A stretch of DNA of 64,000 nucleotides from Paenibacillus_AR mesotrionivorans (lineage in GTDB: Bacteria; Bacillota; Bacilli; Paenibacillales; NBRC-103111). The notes beneath the pieces were generated by a model that was not told the origin of the DNA, ran no database searches, and saw only the letters and a program-made list of their open reading frames with translations. The position numbers and the translations under genes are program-made. The stretch lies in contig NZ_JBJURJ010000002.1 in NCBI RefSeq assembly GCF_046098205.1, positions 186,001 through 250,000 of the forward strand, in the 5' to 3' direction. Below are positions 24,714-32,616 of the stretch, one piece after another. Every line of letters starts with the position of its first letter. Within the stretch, counting starts at the first letter, position 1.

Positions 24714-26024
24714 TCAGCCCTTTTCGCTGAACTCAAATTCAAACTTGCCGATCCGGACCGTGTCCCCGTCCTTGGCTCCGCGGTCACGCAAGGCCTGGTC
24801 CACACCCATCTTCCGCAGCGTCCGGGCAAAACGGAGCACCGTATCGTCAGAAGCGAAGTTGAAACGGCGCATCATCGTTTCGATGTTATTGCTCTCCACG
24901 ACAAACACGCCATCCTCGTCCACTTCGATGCTGAAGTCGTTGGGGTCCTTCTGCTTGGTGAAGGTATATACCACCCGTTCCTGAACCGGATTTTCTTCCT
25001 TCTCCTCATCCAGCTCCTCCGGAACCGTGGCCAGCATCTGGGTGATCCGGTAGATCAGCTCACGCACACCTTGGCGGGAAGCGGCCGAAATCGGAATAAC
25101 CTCCGTAATCCCATGCTCCTCTTCCAGCTTGCGCTTGAAGATCTCCAGATGCTCCGCCGCTTCGGGGATGTCCATTTTATTGGCGACCACCAGCTGCGGG
25201 CGACGCTCCAGCTTCACATTATAAAGCTTAAGCTCGTCGTTGATCTTCACCCAATCCTCGTAAGGATCGCGACCTTCGCTGGCGGACATATCCACCACAT
25301 GGACAATGACCCGGGTCCGTTCCACATGGCGCAGGAACTCGTGGCCAAGACCGATTCCGGTATGTGCGCCTTCGATCAAACCCGGCAGGTCGGCCATAAC
25401 GAAGCTTTGGCCTTCCTCCACATCCACCACACCCAGATTGGGTGATAATGTGGTGAAATGATAAGCGCCGATTTTGGGCTGGGCTGCCGATACCATGGAC
25501 AAAAGGGTGGATTTACCGACGCTGGGGAAACCCACAAGCCCTACGTCCGCCATGACCTTCAGCTCCAGCAGCACATAGCGCTCTTGCCCTTCCTCCCCCT
25601 TCTCCGCAATACCAGGAGCCGGGTTGTTGGCCGTAGCAAACCGGGCATTGCCCCGTCCGCCTCTGCCACCCTTGGCAATCACCACTTCCTGACCGTGCCG
25701 GGTCATATCGGCAATCACTTCTTTGGTGTCATCATCCACCAGGAGAGTCCCCGGCGGCACACGGACAATCATATCCTCCGCGCTGGCGCCGTGACGGGTT
25801 TTGGTTTGGCCCCGTTCGCCCTTGGGAGCCTTATAATGCCGCTGGTACCGGAAGTCCATCAAAGTCCGCAAACCTTCGTCCACACGGAAAATAACGTCTC
25901 CGCCGTTTCCGCCGTCCCCGCCTGCCGGCCCCCCGTTCGGGACATAGAGCTCCCGCCGGTAAGAGACGATGCCGTCTCCGCCGTCGCCCCCTTTAACAAA
26001 TACTTTCGCTGTATCTACAAACAT
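24714..26024 (-). CDS. obg: GTPase Obg
   Basis: The start is ATG 26024, giving the conserved MFVDTAKVFVKGGDGGDGI; ribosome site GGGTGTGG is weak. The 436-residue protein has the glycine-rich Obg fold (1-158), a G domain with GFPSVGKSTLLS (P-loop), DLPGLIEGA (switch II) and NKMD, and a C-terminal OCT domain (about 355-430). Obg binds the large ribosomal subunit and guanine nucleotides including ppGpp, and in B. subtilis is needed for growth and for sigma-B and sporulation signalling. It follows spo0B in the same order as in Bacillus. Confidence 0.97.
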   Translation of the reverse strand: MFVDTAKVFVKGGDGGDGIVSYRRELYVPNGGPAGGDGGNGGDVIFRVDEGLRTLMDFRYQRHYKAPKGERGQTKTRHGASAEDMIVRVPPGTLLVDDDTKEVIADMTRHGQEVVIAKGGRGGRGNARFATANNPAPGIAEKGEEGQERYVLLELKVMADVGLVGFPSVGKSTLLSMVSAAQPKIGAYHFTTLSPNLGVVDVEEGQSFVMADLPGLIEGAHTGIGLGHEFLRHVERTRVIVHVVDMSASEGRDPYEDWVKINDELKLYNVKLERRPQLVVANKMDIPEAAEHLEIFKRKLEEEHGITEVIPISAASRQGVRELIYRITQMLATVPEELDEEKEENPVQERVVYTFTKQKDPNDFSIEVDEDGVFVVESNNIETMMRRFNFASDDTVLRFARTLRKMGVDQALRDRGAKDGDTVRIGKFEFEFSEKG

Positions 26025-26083
26025 GAAGCCACACCCTTTTTTGTGAAAATGCATGATGCCCGTTGTGCTTACGGACAGTTTAT

Positions 26084-26809
26084 TTATGTCGGAAACGGAA
26101 GCGCCAGGGCGATAACCGCCCGGTCTTCCCCATATTCTTCTTCCCTGATGCTCAGCTTATCCTTATATTTGCGCAGAAAGTCCGATACCACCGTACGGAG
26201 CCGGGCCCAATCCGCTTCCCCTTGGAATACAAAATCCACCAGAATCTCGGCTTCTTCCTCATCAAAACCGAGACTGAGCACCGACGGCTCACCCTGGGAT
26301 GGAACGGCGTTGCGGATGAGACGTTCGGAAACACCTTCAATAAGCTGAAATACCTCTTTTTCGGACATAGCCAGCTTCTGCAGATTCATTTCTGTCTCCA
26401 GCTCAACCTCCACGCGGCAGGTGCCGCCGGATACGCGCTGCTCCATCAAATACACAGCCAAGGCGGGGTTTCCCAGCTTGCAGATCAGGCTGTCCTGCAG
26501 GGCAGACGTCCTTATTTTATCCATATATTCCGGCAATATATCATACTTCTTGAGACGGGTATAACCAAACAATACCTGCAGCTCATTCATCCAGTCATGT
26601 CTGTAATGGGTCAGAAGCCGGAGAATGGTTTCCCTCTCCCGGAGCTTGTGCCCGTCTACCACCGCAGCGCCCAGCACCCAGGCCGAACCACCTGCAATGA
26701 CTGCCAATATCACCCTTATGACAAGGGGCATCGGCCATATAACAAGAGCCGCCAGCGCCAGAACGCTGACTGCGCCCGCCGCGGCCCGTAATCCACTCCC
26801 ACGTGCCAT
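26084..26809 (-). CDS. spo0B: Sporulation phosphotransferase Spo0B
   Basis: The start is taken at ATG 26809 behind AAGGCGGG. The 241-residue protein has one or two hydrophobic segments in the first 55 residues, then YRHDWMNELQVLFGYTRLKKYD, which matches the Spo0B phospho-accepting helix; the His in RHDWMN is the phosphorylation site by analogy with His30 of B. subtilis Spo0B. The remainder fits the degenerate ATPase-like C-domain. Spo0B passes phosphate from Spo0F to Spo0A. B. subtilis Spo0B is soluble and about 190 residues; the N-terminal membrane region here is an added feature seen in some relatives. It lies between rpmA and obg as expected. Confidence 0.9.
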   Translation of the reverse strand: MARGSGLRAAAGAVSVLALAALVIWPMPLVIRVILAVIAGGSAWVLGAAVVDGHKLRERETILRLLTHYRHDWMNELQVLFGYTRLKKYDILPEYMDKIRTSALQDSLICKLGNPALAVYLMEQRVSGGTCRVEVELETEMNLQKLAMSEKEVFQLIEGVSERLIRNAVPSQGEPSVLSLGFDEEEAEILVDFVFQGEADWARLRTVVSDFLRKYKDKLSIREEEYGEDRAVIALALPFPT

Positions 26810-26941
26810 CCCGTTTTCCCGCCTTCCGTTGACCTCTTGCGTTTTCCGCAGGTGCGAAAAACCGGCTTTCGAAAGCATCTGCACACCGTAACGGCTGCCG
26901 CGGCAAGATGCGGCTTCCCTTGTTTTCGGAGGCCTCTTACC

Positions 26942-26976
26942 AAAAAAACTCCGGCAGTCAATTCTGCCGGAGTTTT
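26942..26976 (-). terminator. Terminator of rplU-prp-rpmA
   Basis: A 13-bp stem AAAACTCCGGCAG / CTGCCGGAGTTTT with a 6-nt loop and a T7 tail on the minus strand separates the ribosomal-protein operon from spo0B-obg. Confidence 0.9.
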
Positions 26977-26988
26977 AGTCGCGAGTCC

Positions 26989-27300
26989 TTAAGCTTCAAC
27001 TGTAGCAGCAACCGGTGCTGCTTCTACCGGGTAGACGCTGACCTTCTTACGGTCGCGACCCCAGCGCTCGAACTTGACGACTCCTTCTACTTTCGCGAAC
27101 AGAGTATCGTCTTTGCCGAGACCGACATTGTTGCCAGGATGAATCTTCGTGCCGCGTTGGCGAAACAGGATACTGCCAGCAGTAACTGTTTGTCCGTCAG
27201 CACGTTTTGCGCCCAGACGCTTCGCTTTGCTGTCCCGACCGTTCTTGGTGGAGCCTACGCCCTTCTTGGAAGCGAACAGCTGCAAATTAAGCTTCAACAT
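26989..27300 (-). CDS. rpmA: Ribosomal protein bL27 with cleavable N-terminus
   Basis: The 103-residue protein begins MLKLNLQLFASKKGVGSTKNG. In Firmicutes the first residues up to LQLF are removed by the Prp protease before the mature SKKG end enters the peptidyl-transferase region; the motif is complete here and prp lies immediately upstream. The rest (RDSKAKRLGAKR, GSILFRQRGTKIHPGNNVG) is standard L27, with a slightly extended Ala/Val-rich C-terminus. Confidence 0.98.
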   Translation of the reverse strand: MLKLNLQLFASKKGVGSTKNGRDSKAKRLGAKRADGQTVTAGSILFRQRGTKIHPGNNVGLGKDDTLFAKVEGVVKFERWGRDRKKVSVYPVEAAPVAATVEA

Positions 27301-27306
27301 GGATGT

Positions 27307-27657
27307 CTACCTCCTTCTTGATTTGGTTGTATGTCCGTCCCGAATGGTGACGAATGCACCATAGGATTCTTGTATGGACTGTATCATCACCACCATCGCC
27401 TCCAGCAGAAGCTGGACACGCTCGGCTGTTTCACCAGGAGCAAGCTCCGGTACGGCAGCCTCCAGAAACCCTTCCTCCACCCGGCCGGCAAGCTCAAGGC
27501 CCGTCAGCTTCTCAATGGCGTTCAAGGTTCCCACGGTAACAGCGGATACTCCGGCGCAAACAATATCCTTGCCCGGATCATTATAACCTGCATGGCCCGT
27601 TACGGTGAAGGAAACGATGCTTCCCTTCGCGTTCCGGTCAATCCTCACCTTAATCAT
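27307..27657 (-). CDS. prp: Ribosomal-processing cysteine protease Prp
   Basis: The 116-residue protein starts at ATG 27657, 21 bases after the rplU stop. The catalytic pair is visible as His in VTGHAGYNDPGKDIVCAGVSA and Cys twelve residues later. Prp (YsxB) cleaves the N-terminal extension of L27, encoded 6 bases downstream. The order rplU-prp-rpmA is near-universal in Firmicutes that have the L27 extension. Confidence 0.95.
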   Translation of the reverse strand: MIKVRIDRNAKGSIVSFTVTGHAGYNDPGKDIVCAGVSAVTVGTLNAIEKLTGLELAGRVEEGFLEAAVPELAPGETAERVQLLLEAMVVMIQSIQESYGAFVTIRDGHTTKSRRR

Positions 27658-27678
27658 AGAAAGCCGCTCCCCTGCCGA

Positions 27679-27990
27679 TTAAGCCTGGATGCTTTCGATG
27701 GTGATCTTGGTGTAAGGCTGACGGTGGCCTTGCTTCTTACGGTAGTTTTTCTTGGCCTTATATTTGAACACGATGATCTTCTTGTCTTTGCCATGTTTTT
27801 CAACCTTGGCAGAAACAGAAGCGCCGGCTACAAGGGGAGAGCCTACTACCAGCCCGTCTTCCTTGGAAAGCAGAAGAACACGGTCAAACTTGACCACGTC
27901 GCCTTCAGCAGCGTCAACCTTCTCGATGTAAATAACATCGCCTTGTTGAACCTTATATTGCTTACCGCCTGTTTCGATAACAGCGTACAT
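27679..27990 (-). CDS. rplU: Ribosomal protein bL21
   Basis: The 103-residue protein starts at ATG 27990 (MYAVIETGGKQYKVQ) with AGGAGGTG upstream; the extension toward 28008 is part of the leader. The C-terminal KAKKNYRKKQGHRQPYTKITIESI is the L21 signature region. It is a large-subunit protein contacting 23S rRNA and is the first gene of the operon. Confidence 0.98.
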   Translation of the reverse strand: MYAVIETGGKQYKVQQGDVIYIEKVDAAEGDVVKFDRVLLLSKEDGLVVGSPLVAGASVSAKVEKHGKDKKIIVFKYKAKKNYRKKQGHRQPYTKITIESIQA

Positions 27991-28110
27991 TTCGTTGCAC
28001 CTCCTCATGTTGAGACTCGCCGTGAGTCCAGGTGACCGGCTTGGCCGATGCTTCAGGAACCCGACCCGTGCGGTTGCAGCATGTTTTACAACATACCAAA
28101 ACAGGATAAC
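27991..28110 (-). promoter_or_regulatory. Candidate L21 leader region
   Basis: The 120 bases before rplU carry several GC-rich inverted segments (for example GGCCAAGCCGGTCACC and the CATGAGGAGG stretch). The position is that of the L21 autoregulatory leader known in Firmicutes. The assignment rests mainly on position. Confidence 0.45.
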
Positions 28111-28162
28111 ATATTATGCCCATGATAGCAAGGACGTATTTGGCAGAATCGCAGCAATCACA

Positions 28163-29155
28163 TTATAAGGGCGTCCCCGCCGAGTCTGATGTATGCCGCC
28201 CCCACGCATTTTCTTGCCCATACACCTTAAGACCCTCTTCCCGGATGGCATTCAGCTCCTCCGCCGTCATTAAGCCCGACCGGTACAAATTGAGATACTC
28301 CTGGGAAACCGTCTGGTCAAAAATCAGCAGATCATCGGTGTTGATTGTAACCTTCACCCCATAATCGTACAGCCGCCGGATGGGATGGCTGCCGTAGTCC
28401 TCCGCCCTGCGCAGCATAATATTGCTGGTGGGACATACATGGAGTCGTACGCCCGCTTCCGCAAGCCGCCGCATCACCAACGGCGACTGAGCCGCTGCAA
28501 TCCCGTGATGCACCTCGTCCAGCTCCAGCTCCTCCACCGCTTCCAGAACATCCTCCGCCGTCCCGAATTCCCCTGTATGGGCCCGCAGTACAACACCATA
28601 GTTCCTGGCCAGCCGGAATAAATCCTTGAAGCAGCGGACAGACTGCGCCAGTTCATTCCCGCAAATATCCACAGAGCGGAACCAGCCGCTTGCTAATGCC
28701 TCCTCAAAACGCGCTTTCACCTGATCGGGATTGCAGCCCCTGTCCAAAGCCAGCTCCGGCAAAAATACCGCCTCCGGCGCATAGCGGCTGTGCATCTCCT
28801 TCATTGTACGGATAAAAGGCCCCACTCCGCCCAACGACTGGATTTCATCCAGCCCGTAGTTTAGCGCCAGGACCCGGATCCCGTCCTCGGCAGCCTGTAC
28901 AAACGAAGCCTGAACACGAAGGAGATAACCCTCCAGACCAGGGCAATAGGATTTCACATGAATAGTAAACCAATCGCCCATTTCCCCCAGGGTAGCAAAC
29001 CGCCCGGACGGCGGCGCAAGCTTAGCCTTGGCCAATTGAGCCACATACCGGATATTGCCGCCCCGGCCTGCATGGCTGTGCAAATCACTTTTGGGAATGT
29101 GCGCGACCTCTGACAAGTCCTCTTGCTCCAATGCTTCCATAAACCGCTGCTTCAT
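28163..29155 (-). CDS. Adenosine deaminase-family hydrolase
   Basis: The 330-residue protein starts at ATG 29155 after GGGGGGATACG. It shows the zinc amidohydrolase motifs of the adenosine/AMP deaminase family: KSDLHSHAGRGGN (HxH, near residue 25), RAHTGEFG (His and catalytic Glu, near 195), DEVHHGIAA (near 218), CPTSNIML (near 244) and TINTDDLLIF (near 270). Adenosine deaminase or another purine-amine hydrolase is likely; related Paenibacillus proteins are often only called adenosine-deaminase-like because HAGRGGN differs from the usual HLDGS. It is monocistronic, divergent from the HD-domain gene. Confidence 0.82.
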   Translation of the reverse strand: MKQRFMEALEQEDLSEVAHIPKSDLHSHAGRGGNIRYVAQLAKAKLAPPSGRFATLGEMGDWFTIHVKSYCPGLEGYLLRVQASFVQAAEDGIRVLALNYGLDEIQSLGGVGPFIRTMKEMHSRYAPEAVFLPELALDRGCNPDQVKARFEEALASGWFRSVDICGNELAQSVRCFKDLFRLARNYGVVLRAHTGEFGTAEDVLEAVEELELDEVHHGIAAAQSPLVMRRLAEAGVRLHVCPTSNIMLRRAEDYGSHPIRRLYDYGVKVTINTDDLLIFDQTVSQEYLNLYRSGLMTAEELNAIREEGLKVYGQENAWGRHTSDSAGTPL

Positions 29156-29247
29156 CGTATCCCCCCGTAACCATTATCCAATCGTTGGAAATAAACTACT
29201 ACGCAGAAAATGGGATAAGGGTTCCAGGGAATGAGTATCAAAGATCA

Positions 29248-29276
29248 TTGGAATACATACCCGCTTCCTATATAAT
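29248..29276 (+). promoter_or_regulatory. SigA-type promoter of the HD-domain gene
   Basis: TTGGAA (29248-29253) and TATAAT (29271-29276) are separated by 17 bases, placing transcription start about 45 bases before the ATG at 29326. Confidence 0.7.
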
Positions 29277-29325
29277 CACCCTAACAGTTTGTTCACCCGA
29301 GTTTCCGAAAGGTGTGATCCCCCAC

Positions 29326-30075
29326 ATGCATGTAATGTTCCAAAAGCTTCTGCAGGGAATAGAGCTGACCGGCGATTTAAAAAGCGACGTCAGCGCGTTT
29401 CTTACCGGCAACGACTGTCCCGCCACTGCCCTCCATTCTATGGAGGTGGGCGAGGAAGCGCGCAGCACCGCTCTTCGCTTCGGCGGCGATCCGCAAGCAG
29501 CAGAGGCGGCCGGCTGGCTTCATGACATCAGCGCCGTGTTTCCCGCAGATACCCGGGTTGAGGTTGCGCGGATCCTGCAGGTAGAGGTGCTTCCCGAGGA
29601 AGAGCAATTCCCCATGATCATCCACCAGAAGCTGTCCCGGGTTATGGCCGAAGACATTTTTGGAATCCGCAACACAGAAATTCTTGATGCAGTTGGATGT
29701 CACACCACACTCCGGGCAGGATCAAGCCATTTGGACCGGATATTGTTTGTGGCGGACAAAATTGCCTGGGACCAAACAGGAACGCCGCCGTATCTGGACA
29801 GACTAAACGCAGAGCTGGAGCGTTCCTTGGAACACGGGGCGTACGCCTACCTTTCTTACCTGTGGGAGCGCCGGAATACGCTGCGCGTGATTCATCCCTG
29901 GCTGCGCGAGGCCCATGGGGAGCTGGAGCAGGCCCTCCGTTTGCCTGTAAAGCCCCGCTGCTCGGCTTTTGTTGTGCTGGATCTGGACGGCACCCTGCTC
30001 AACTCCCGCAAGGAGGTTTCCCCGCGCAACGCCAAGGCGGTGCTGGACTGTGGCCATGGGCAACGCTATACCTGA
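29326..30075 (+). CDS. HD-domain (YqeK-like) protein with fused Cof-HAD fragment
   Basis: The start is ATG 29326 with AAAGGTG upstream. Residues 1-205 are an HD-domain hydrolase resembling YqeK-type diadenosine tetraphosphatases, with LHSMEVGEE, AAGWLHDIS, IIHQKLSRVMAEDIFG, CHTTLRAG and ILFVADKIAWD giving the metal ligands. The last 40 residues then read into the first motif of a Cof-type HAD phosphatase (AFVVLDLDGTLLNSRKEVS), which breaks off near KAVLDC and ends in a seven-residue out-of-frame tail. No start codon with ribosome site separates the two parts, so the parent was probably a natural HD-HAD fusion that suffered a deletion. The HD part should still be functional. Confidence 0.7.
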   Translation: MHVMFQKLLQGIELTGDLKSDVSAFLTGNDCPATALHSMEVGEEARSTALRFGGDPQAAEAAGWLHDISAVFPADTRVEVARILQVEVLPEEEQFPMIIHQKLSRVMAEDIFGIRNTEILDAVGCHTTLRAGSSHLDRILFVADKIAWDQTGTPPYLDRLNAELERSLEHGAYAYLSYLWERRNTLRVIHPWLREAHGELEQALRLPVKPRCSAFVVLDLDGTLLNSRKEVSPRNAKAVLDCGHGQRYT

Positions 30076-30172
30076 ATTGAAGGAATTTGCAGCAGAGATT
30101 ACCGTTTCCCATGACCGGGACGGCGTTGCATTGGTTTTGGAATCCCTGCTTCATGAATTGACCCGAAGCTGA
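29957..30172 (+). pseudogene. Cof-type HAD phosphatase remnant, internal deletion and frameshift
   Basis: Bases 29957-30048 encode the N-terminal HAD motif LDLDGTLLNSRKEVS in the HD-protein frame. From about 30050, in the next frame, the DNA encodes VAMGNAIPELKEFAAEIT followed by VSHDRDGVALVLESLL, the characteristic C-terminus of Cof-type phosphatases. The about 200 residues between (cap domain, motifs II and III) are missing. The junction lies near 30045-30052, so a single deletion of roughly 650-700 bases that also shifted the frame explains the arrangement. Confidence 0.82.
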
Positions 30173-30265
30173 ATAAAGCCCGATGGTGACAGATGGAAAG
30201 CGGAATGGTAGTATATATAAATGGTATTGGCACCAACATCAGAAGGAAACAGGTGAATTGCGCCT

Positions 30266-31054
30266 ATGGCGAAGCGTTTTTTTCGATTGCTGACAGAACT
30301 TTCCTCCCGTAAATCTATTTCTCGACTGACCGGCTCCTTCGCCAAATCCAGGGTTAGCCGCAGGCTGATCCCCTGGTTTGCCCGCACGTACGGAATCCGG
30401 GTGGAGGATGCGGAGAAGCATGTACGGGAATATGCGTCGCTGAACGATTTCTTCTCGCGGCGGCTGAAGCCCGGCTTGCGACCCATCGCCAAGGATGCGG
30501 ATATTGCCGTCAGTCCCGTGGATTCCTTGATCACCGGCATTGGTCCCATCCGGGAGGGACAGCTTCTTCAGATTAAAGGCCAGGACTATACCCTGGAGGA
30601 GCTGCTGAACGAATCGCCCCGGCTTGTCAGCTATACAGAAGGATTCTTTATGGTGCTGTACTTAAGCCCTACCGATTACCACCGGATCCATTCTCCGGTC
30701 GCCGGCAAAATCCTGGAGAAGGAGCATATCCCCGGTAAGGTATATCCGGTGAACGATTTTGGGCTGGTCCACATGAAGCGTGTCCTGTCCCGCAACGAAC
30801 GCCTGGTGACCTATATCCGCCATGATTACGGCGAGCTGGCGGTGGTGAAGGTAGGCGCCATGAATGTCAGCAGCATTCAATATGCAACTCCGCTGCCGAA
30901 TTGTCTCACCCGCGGCTGCGATCTGGCCTATTTCGAATTCGGCTCCACGGTGGTGCTCCTCTTCGAGAACGGCACCTTCACTCCCCGGCCGGATCTGCAA
31001 ACAGGAAAAAAGGTCAAAATGGGGGAAACCCTGGGTCTGCTTCACAACAAATAA
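30266..31054 (+). CDS. psd: Phosphatidylserine decarboxylase proenzyme
   Basis: The 262-residue protein starts at ATG 30266. It has the prokaryotic Psd pattern: basic N-terminus, LNDFFSRRLKPGLRP (near residue 60), YHRIHSPVAGKI (near 140, with the catalytic His), and FGSTVVLLFE (near 228), where self-cleavage before the Ser creates the pyruvoyl group (usual motif LGST). It makes phosphatidylethanolamine from phosphatidylserine at the membrane. No phosphatidylserine synthase (pssA) is adjacent, unlike in B. subtilis. The ribosome site (AGGTG) is rather distant, so expression may be modest. Confidence 0.93.
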   Translation: MAKRFFRLLTELSSRKSISRLTGSFAKSRVSRRLIPWFARTYGIRVEDAEKHVREYASLNDFFSRRLKPGLRPIAKDADIAVSPVDSLITGIGPIREGQLLQIKGQDYTLEELLNESPRLVSYTEGFFMVLYLSPTDYHRIHSPVAGKILEKEHIPGKVYPVNDFGLVHMKRVLSRNERLVTYIRHDYGELAVVKVGAMNVSSIQYATPLPNCLTRGCDLAYFEFGSTVVLLFENGTFTPRPDLQTGKKVKMGETLGLLHNK

Positions 31055-31139
31055 ACATTTATTCTTGTCAAAAAATCAGCCGGCTTCCCGCATCCCATGC
31101 GGCCGAGGCCGGTTTCCCTATTAGAGAGGAGAGAAAATC

Positions 31140-32399
31140 GTGTCCGTACCTGCATCACACTTAAAGGGAGGAGCCGCTCAAGGCTCCGGGCCCGCTTCAA
31201 CCGGGAATAATGCTACCATCTACAGCATTTTATTCGCCATCAGTCTGGTCCATCTGCTCAATGACTCCATGCAATCGGTGATCCAGAGCATCCTGCCGAT
31301 TCTGGAGGAGGGCATGAGCCTGACGTACCTTCAAGTGGGTTTCGTCATCTTCGGACTGAATGTCACCTCCTCCATTCTCCAGCCCGTCGTAGGTATGTAT
31401 ACCGATAAAAAACCGTCGCCCTGGCTGCTTCCCACCGGAATGGTGGCCAGCTTCTTCGGTATGCTGACTTTGGCCTTCGCCAATCAATATTGGCAGGTCA
31501 TTGTGGCTGTGGTGCTTATCGGCCTGGGTTCGGCGGTATTCCACCCCGAGGGCTCCCGGGTGGCCAACATGGCGGCTTCTCCGCGCCAGCGGGGCTTGGC
31601 CCAATCCATTTTCCAGGTGGGCGGCAACGCAGGCCAATCTCTTGGTCCCATTATGACCGCGCTGATTTTCGTCACCGCCAAACAATTCGGCGCCATCTAC
31701 TTCACCTTTGTCGCCGGGGCCGCCATATTGGTCCAATGGTTTGTAGCCAAGTGGTATAAGGCCTACATCACCGCCAACCCGCGGGCCGCCCGAGCATCAA
31801 GCGCCACAGTCTTCACTCCCGAACGCAAGCGCAAAGTCCGCAATGCCGTGGTCATGCTGGTGGTGCTGGTATTCGCCAGATCCTGGTACTCCGCCTGCAT
31901 TTCCAACTATTACGCGTTTTATCTCCGGGATGTGCTGAATACCAGCATCGGCAACGCCCAATGGTACATCTTCACTTTCCTGGGCGCCGGAGCTGTAGGG
32001 ACCTTCTTCGGGGGGCCGCTGGGAGACCGCTTCGGGCGGAAGAACATCCTGTTTTTTTCCATGCTGGGCAGCGCTCCGTTTGCACTCCTGCTGCCGTATG
32101 CCAACACGTTCTGGGCGCTGCCTCTTCTGGCAGTGATGGGCTTTATCCTGCTCTCCAGCTTTTCGGTGACTGTCGTATATGCCCAGGAGCTGGTTCCCGG
32201 CAAAATCGGAACCGTATCGGGTCTGATTACCGGTCTGGCCTTTGGCATGGGGGCATTGGGCTCCGTTGCCTTGGGGGCGATGGCCGACTTTACCAGCATC
32301 AGCTTTGTAATGAAAATATGCTCGGTGCTCCCGCTGCTGGGACTGCTGACGTTCCTGCTGCCCGCCGACACAACCGTCCGTTCCTGGTCAGGGGAGTAA
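31140..32399 (+). CDS. MFS exporter, fosmidomycin-resistance (Fsr) type
   Basis: The 419-residue protein starts at GTG 31140 behind GAGAGGAGAG. Twelve membrane segments are predicted in two halves of six, separated by a cytoplasmic loop (ANPRAARASSATVFTPERKRK). Signature stretches LVHLLNDSMQSVIQSILPI and GSAVFHPEGSRVA match the Fsr/YfnC group, which export fosmidomycin and other compounds in E. coli. The natural substrate here cannot be inferred. A GC-rich imperfect hairpin (31079-31117) lies between psd and this gene. Confidence 0.88.
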   Translation: MSVPASHLKGGAAQGSGPASTGNNATIYSILFAISLVHLLNDSMQSVIQSILPILEEGMSLTYLQVGFVIFGLNVTSSILQPVVGMYTDKKPSPWLLPTGMVASFFGMLTLAFANQYWQVIVAVVLIGLGSAVFHPEGSRVANMAASPRQRGLAQSIFQVGGNAGQSLGPIMTALIFVTAKQFGAIYFTFVAGAAILVQWFVAKWYKAYITANPRAARASSATVFTPERKRKVRNAVVMLVVLVFARSWYSACISNYYAFYLRDVLNTSIGNAQWYIFTFLGAGAVGTFFGGPLGDRFGRKNILFFSMLGSAPFALLLPYANTFWALPLLAVMGFILLSSFSVTVVYAQELVPGKIGTVSGLITGLAFGMGALGSVALGAMADFTSISFVMKICSVLPLLGLLTFLLPADTTVRSWSGE

Positions 32400-32464
32400 G
32401 ACTGAATTTACATTTCCTTTACATTTGATTCACAATTCGTTCAATCCTCGCTGGTACCATAAAG

Positions 32465-32616
32465 GTACAGGCGCTTGGGGCTACCCTTTAAGCCGGAGTA
32501 TACCGGGCCACGGGGAAGCCGAAACACCTTCAGTCACAAGTCCAGCGGAGCCTGCCGATACGCGCAGGCTCCTTTTTTTCTGCCCTAAGCCATTTGACGA
32601 GGAAAGGTGTGAAATC
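32465..32616 (+). promoter_or_regulatory. Structured leader with intrinsic terminator before LTA-synthase-family gene
   Basis: Between the exporter and the sulfatase-fold gene lie several short inverted segments (GGCTACCCTTTAAGCC, CCGGAGTATACCGG) and then a strong terminator at 32547-32579. This looks like an attenuator or riboswitch leader, but I cannot match it to a named family. A plain terminator for the exporter gene plus spacer is the alternative. Confidence 0.4.
32547..32579 (+). terminator. Strong intrinsic terminator upstream of LTA-synthase-family gene
   Basis: GGAGCCTGC pairs with GCAGGCTCC around an 8-nt loop and is followed by TTTTTTT. It is 148 bases after the exporter stop and 38 bases before the next start. 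Confidence 0.85.
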
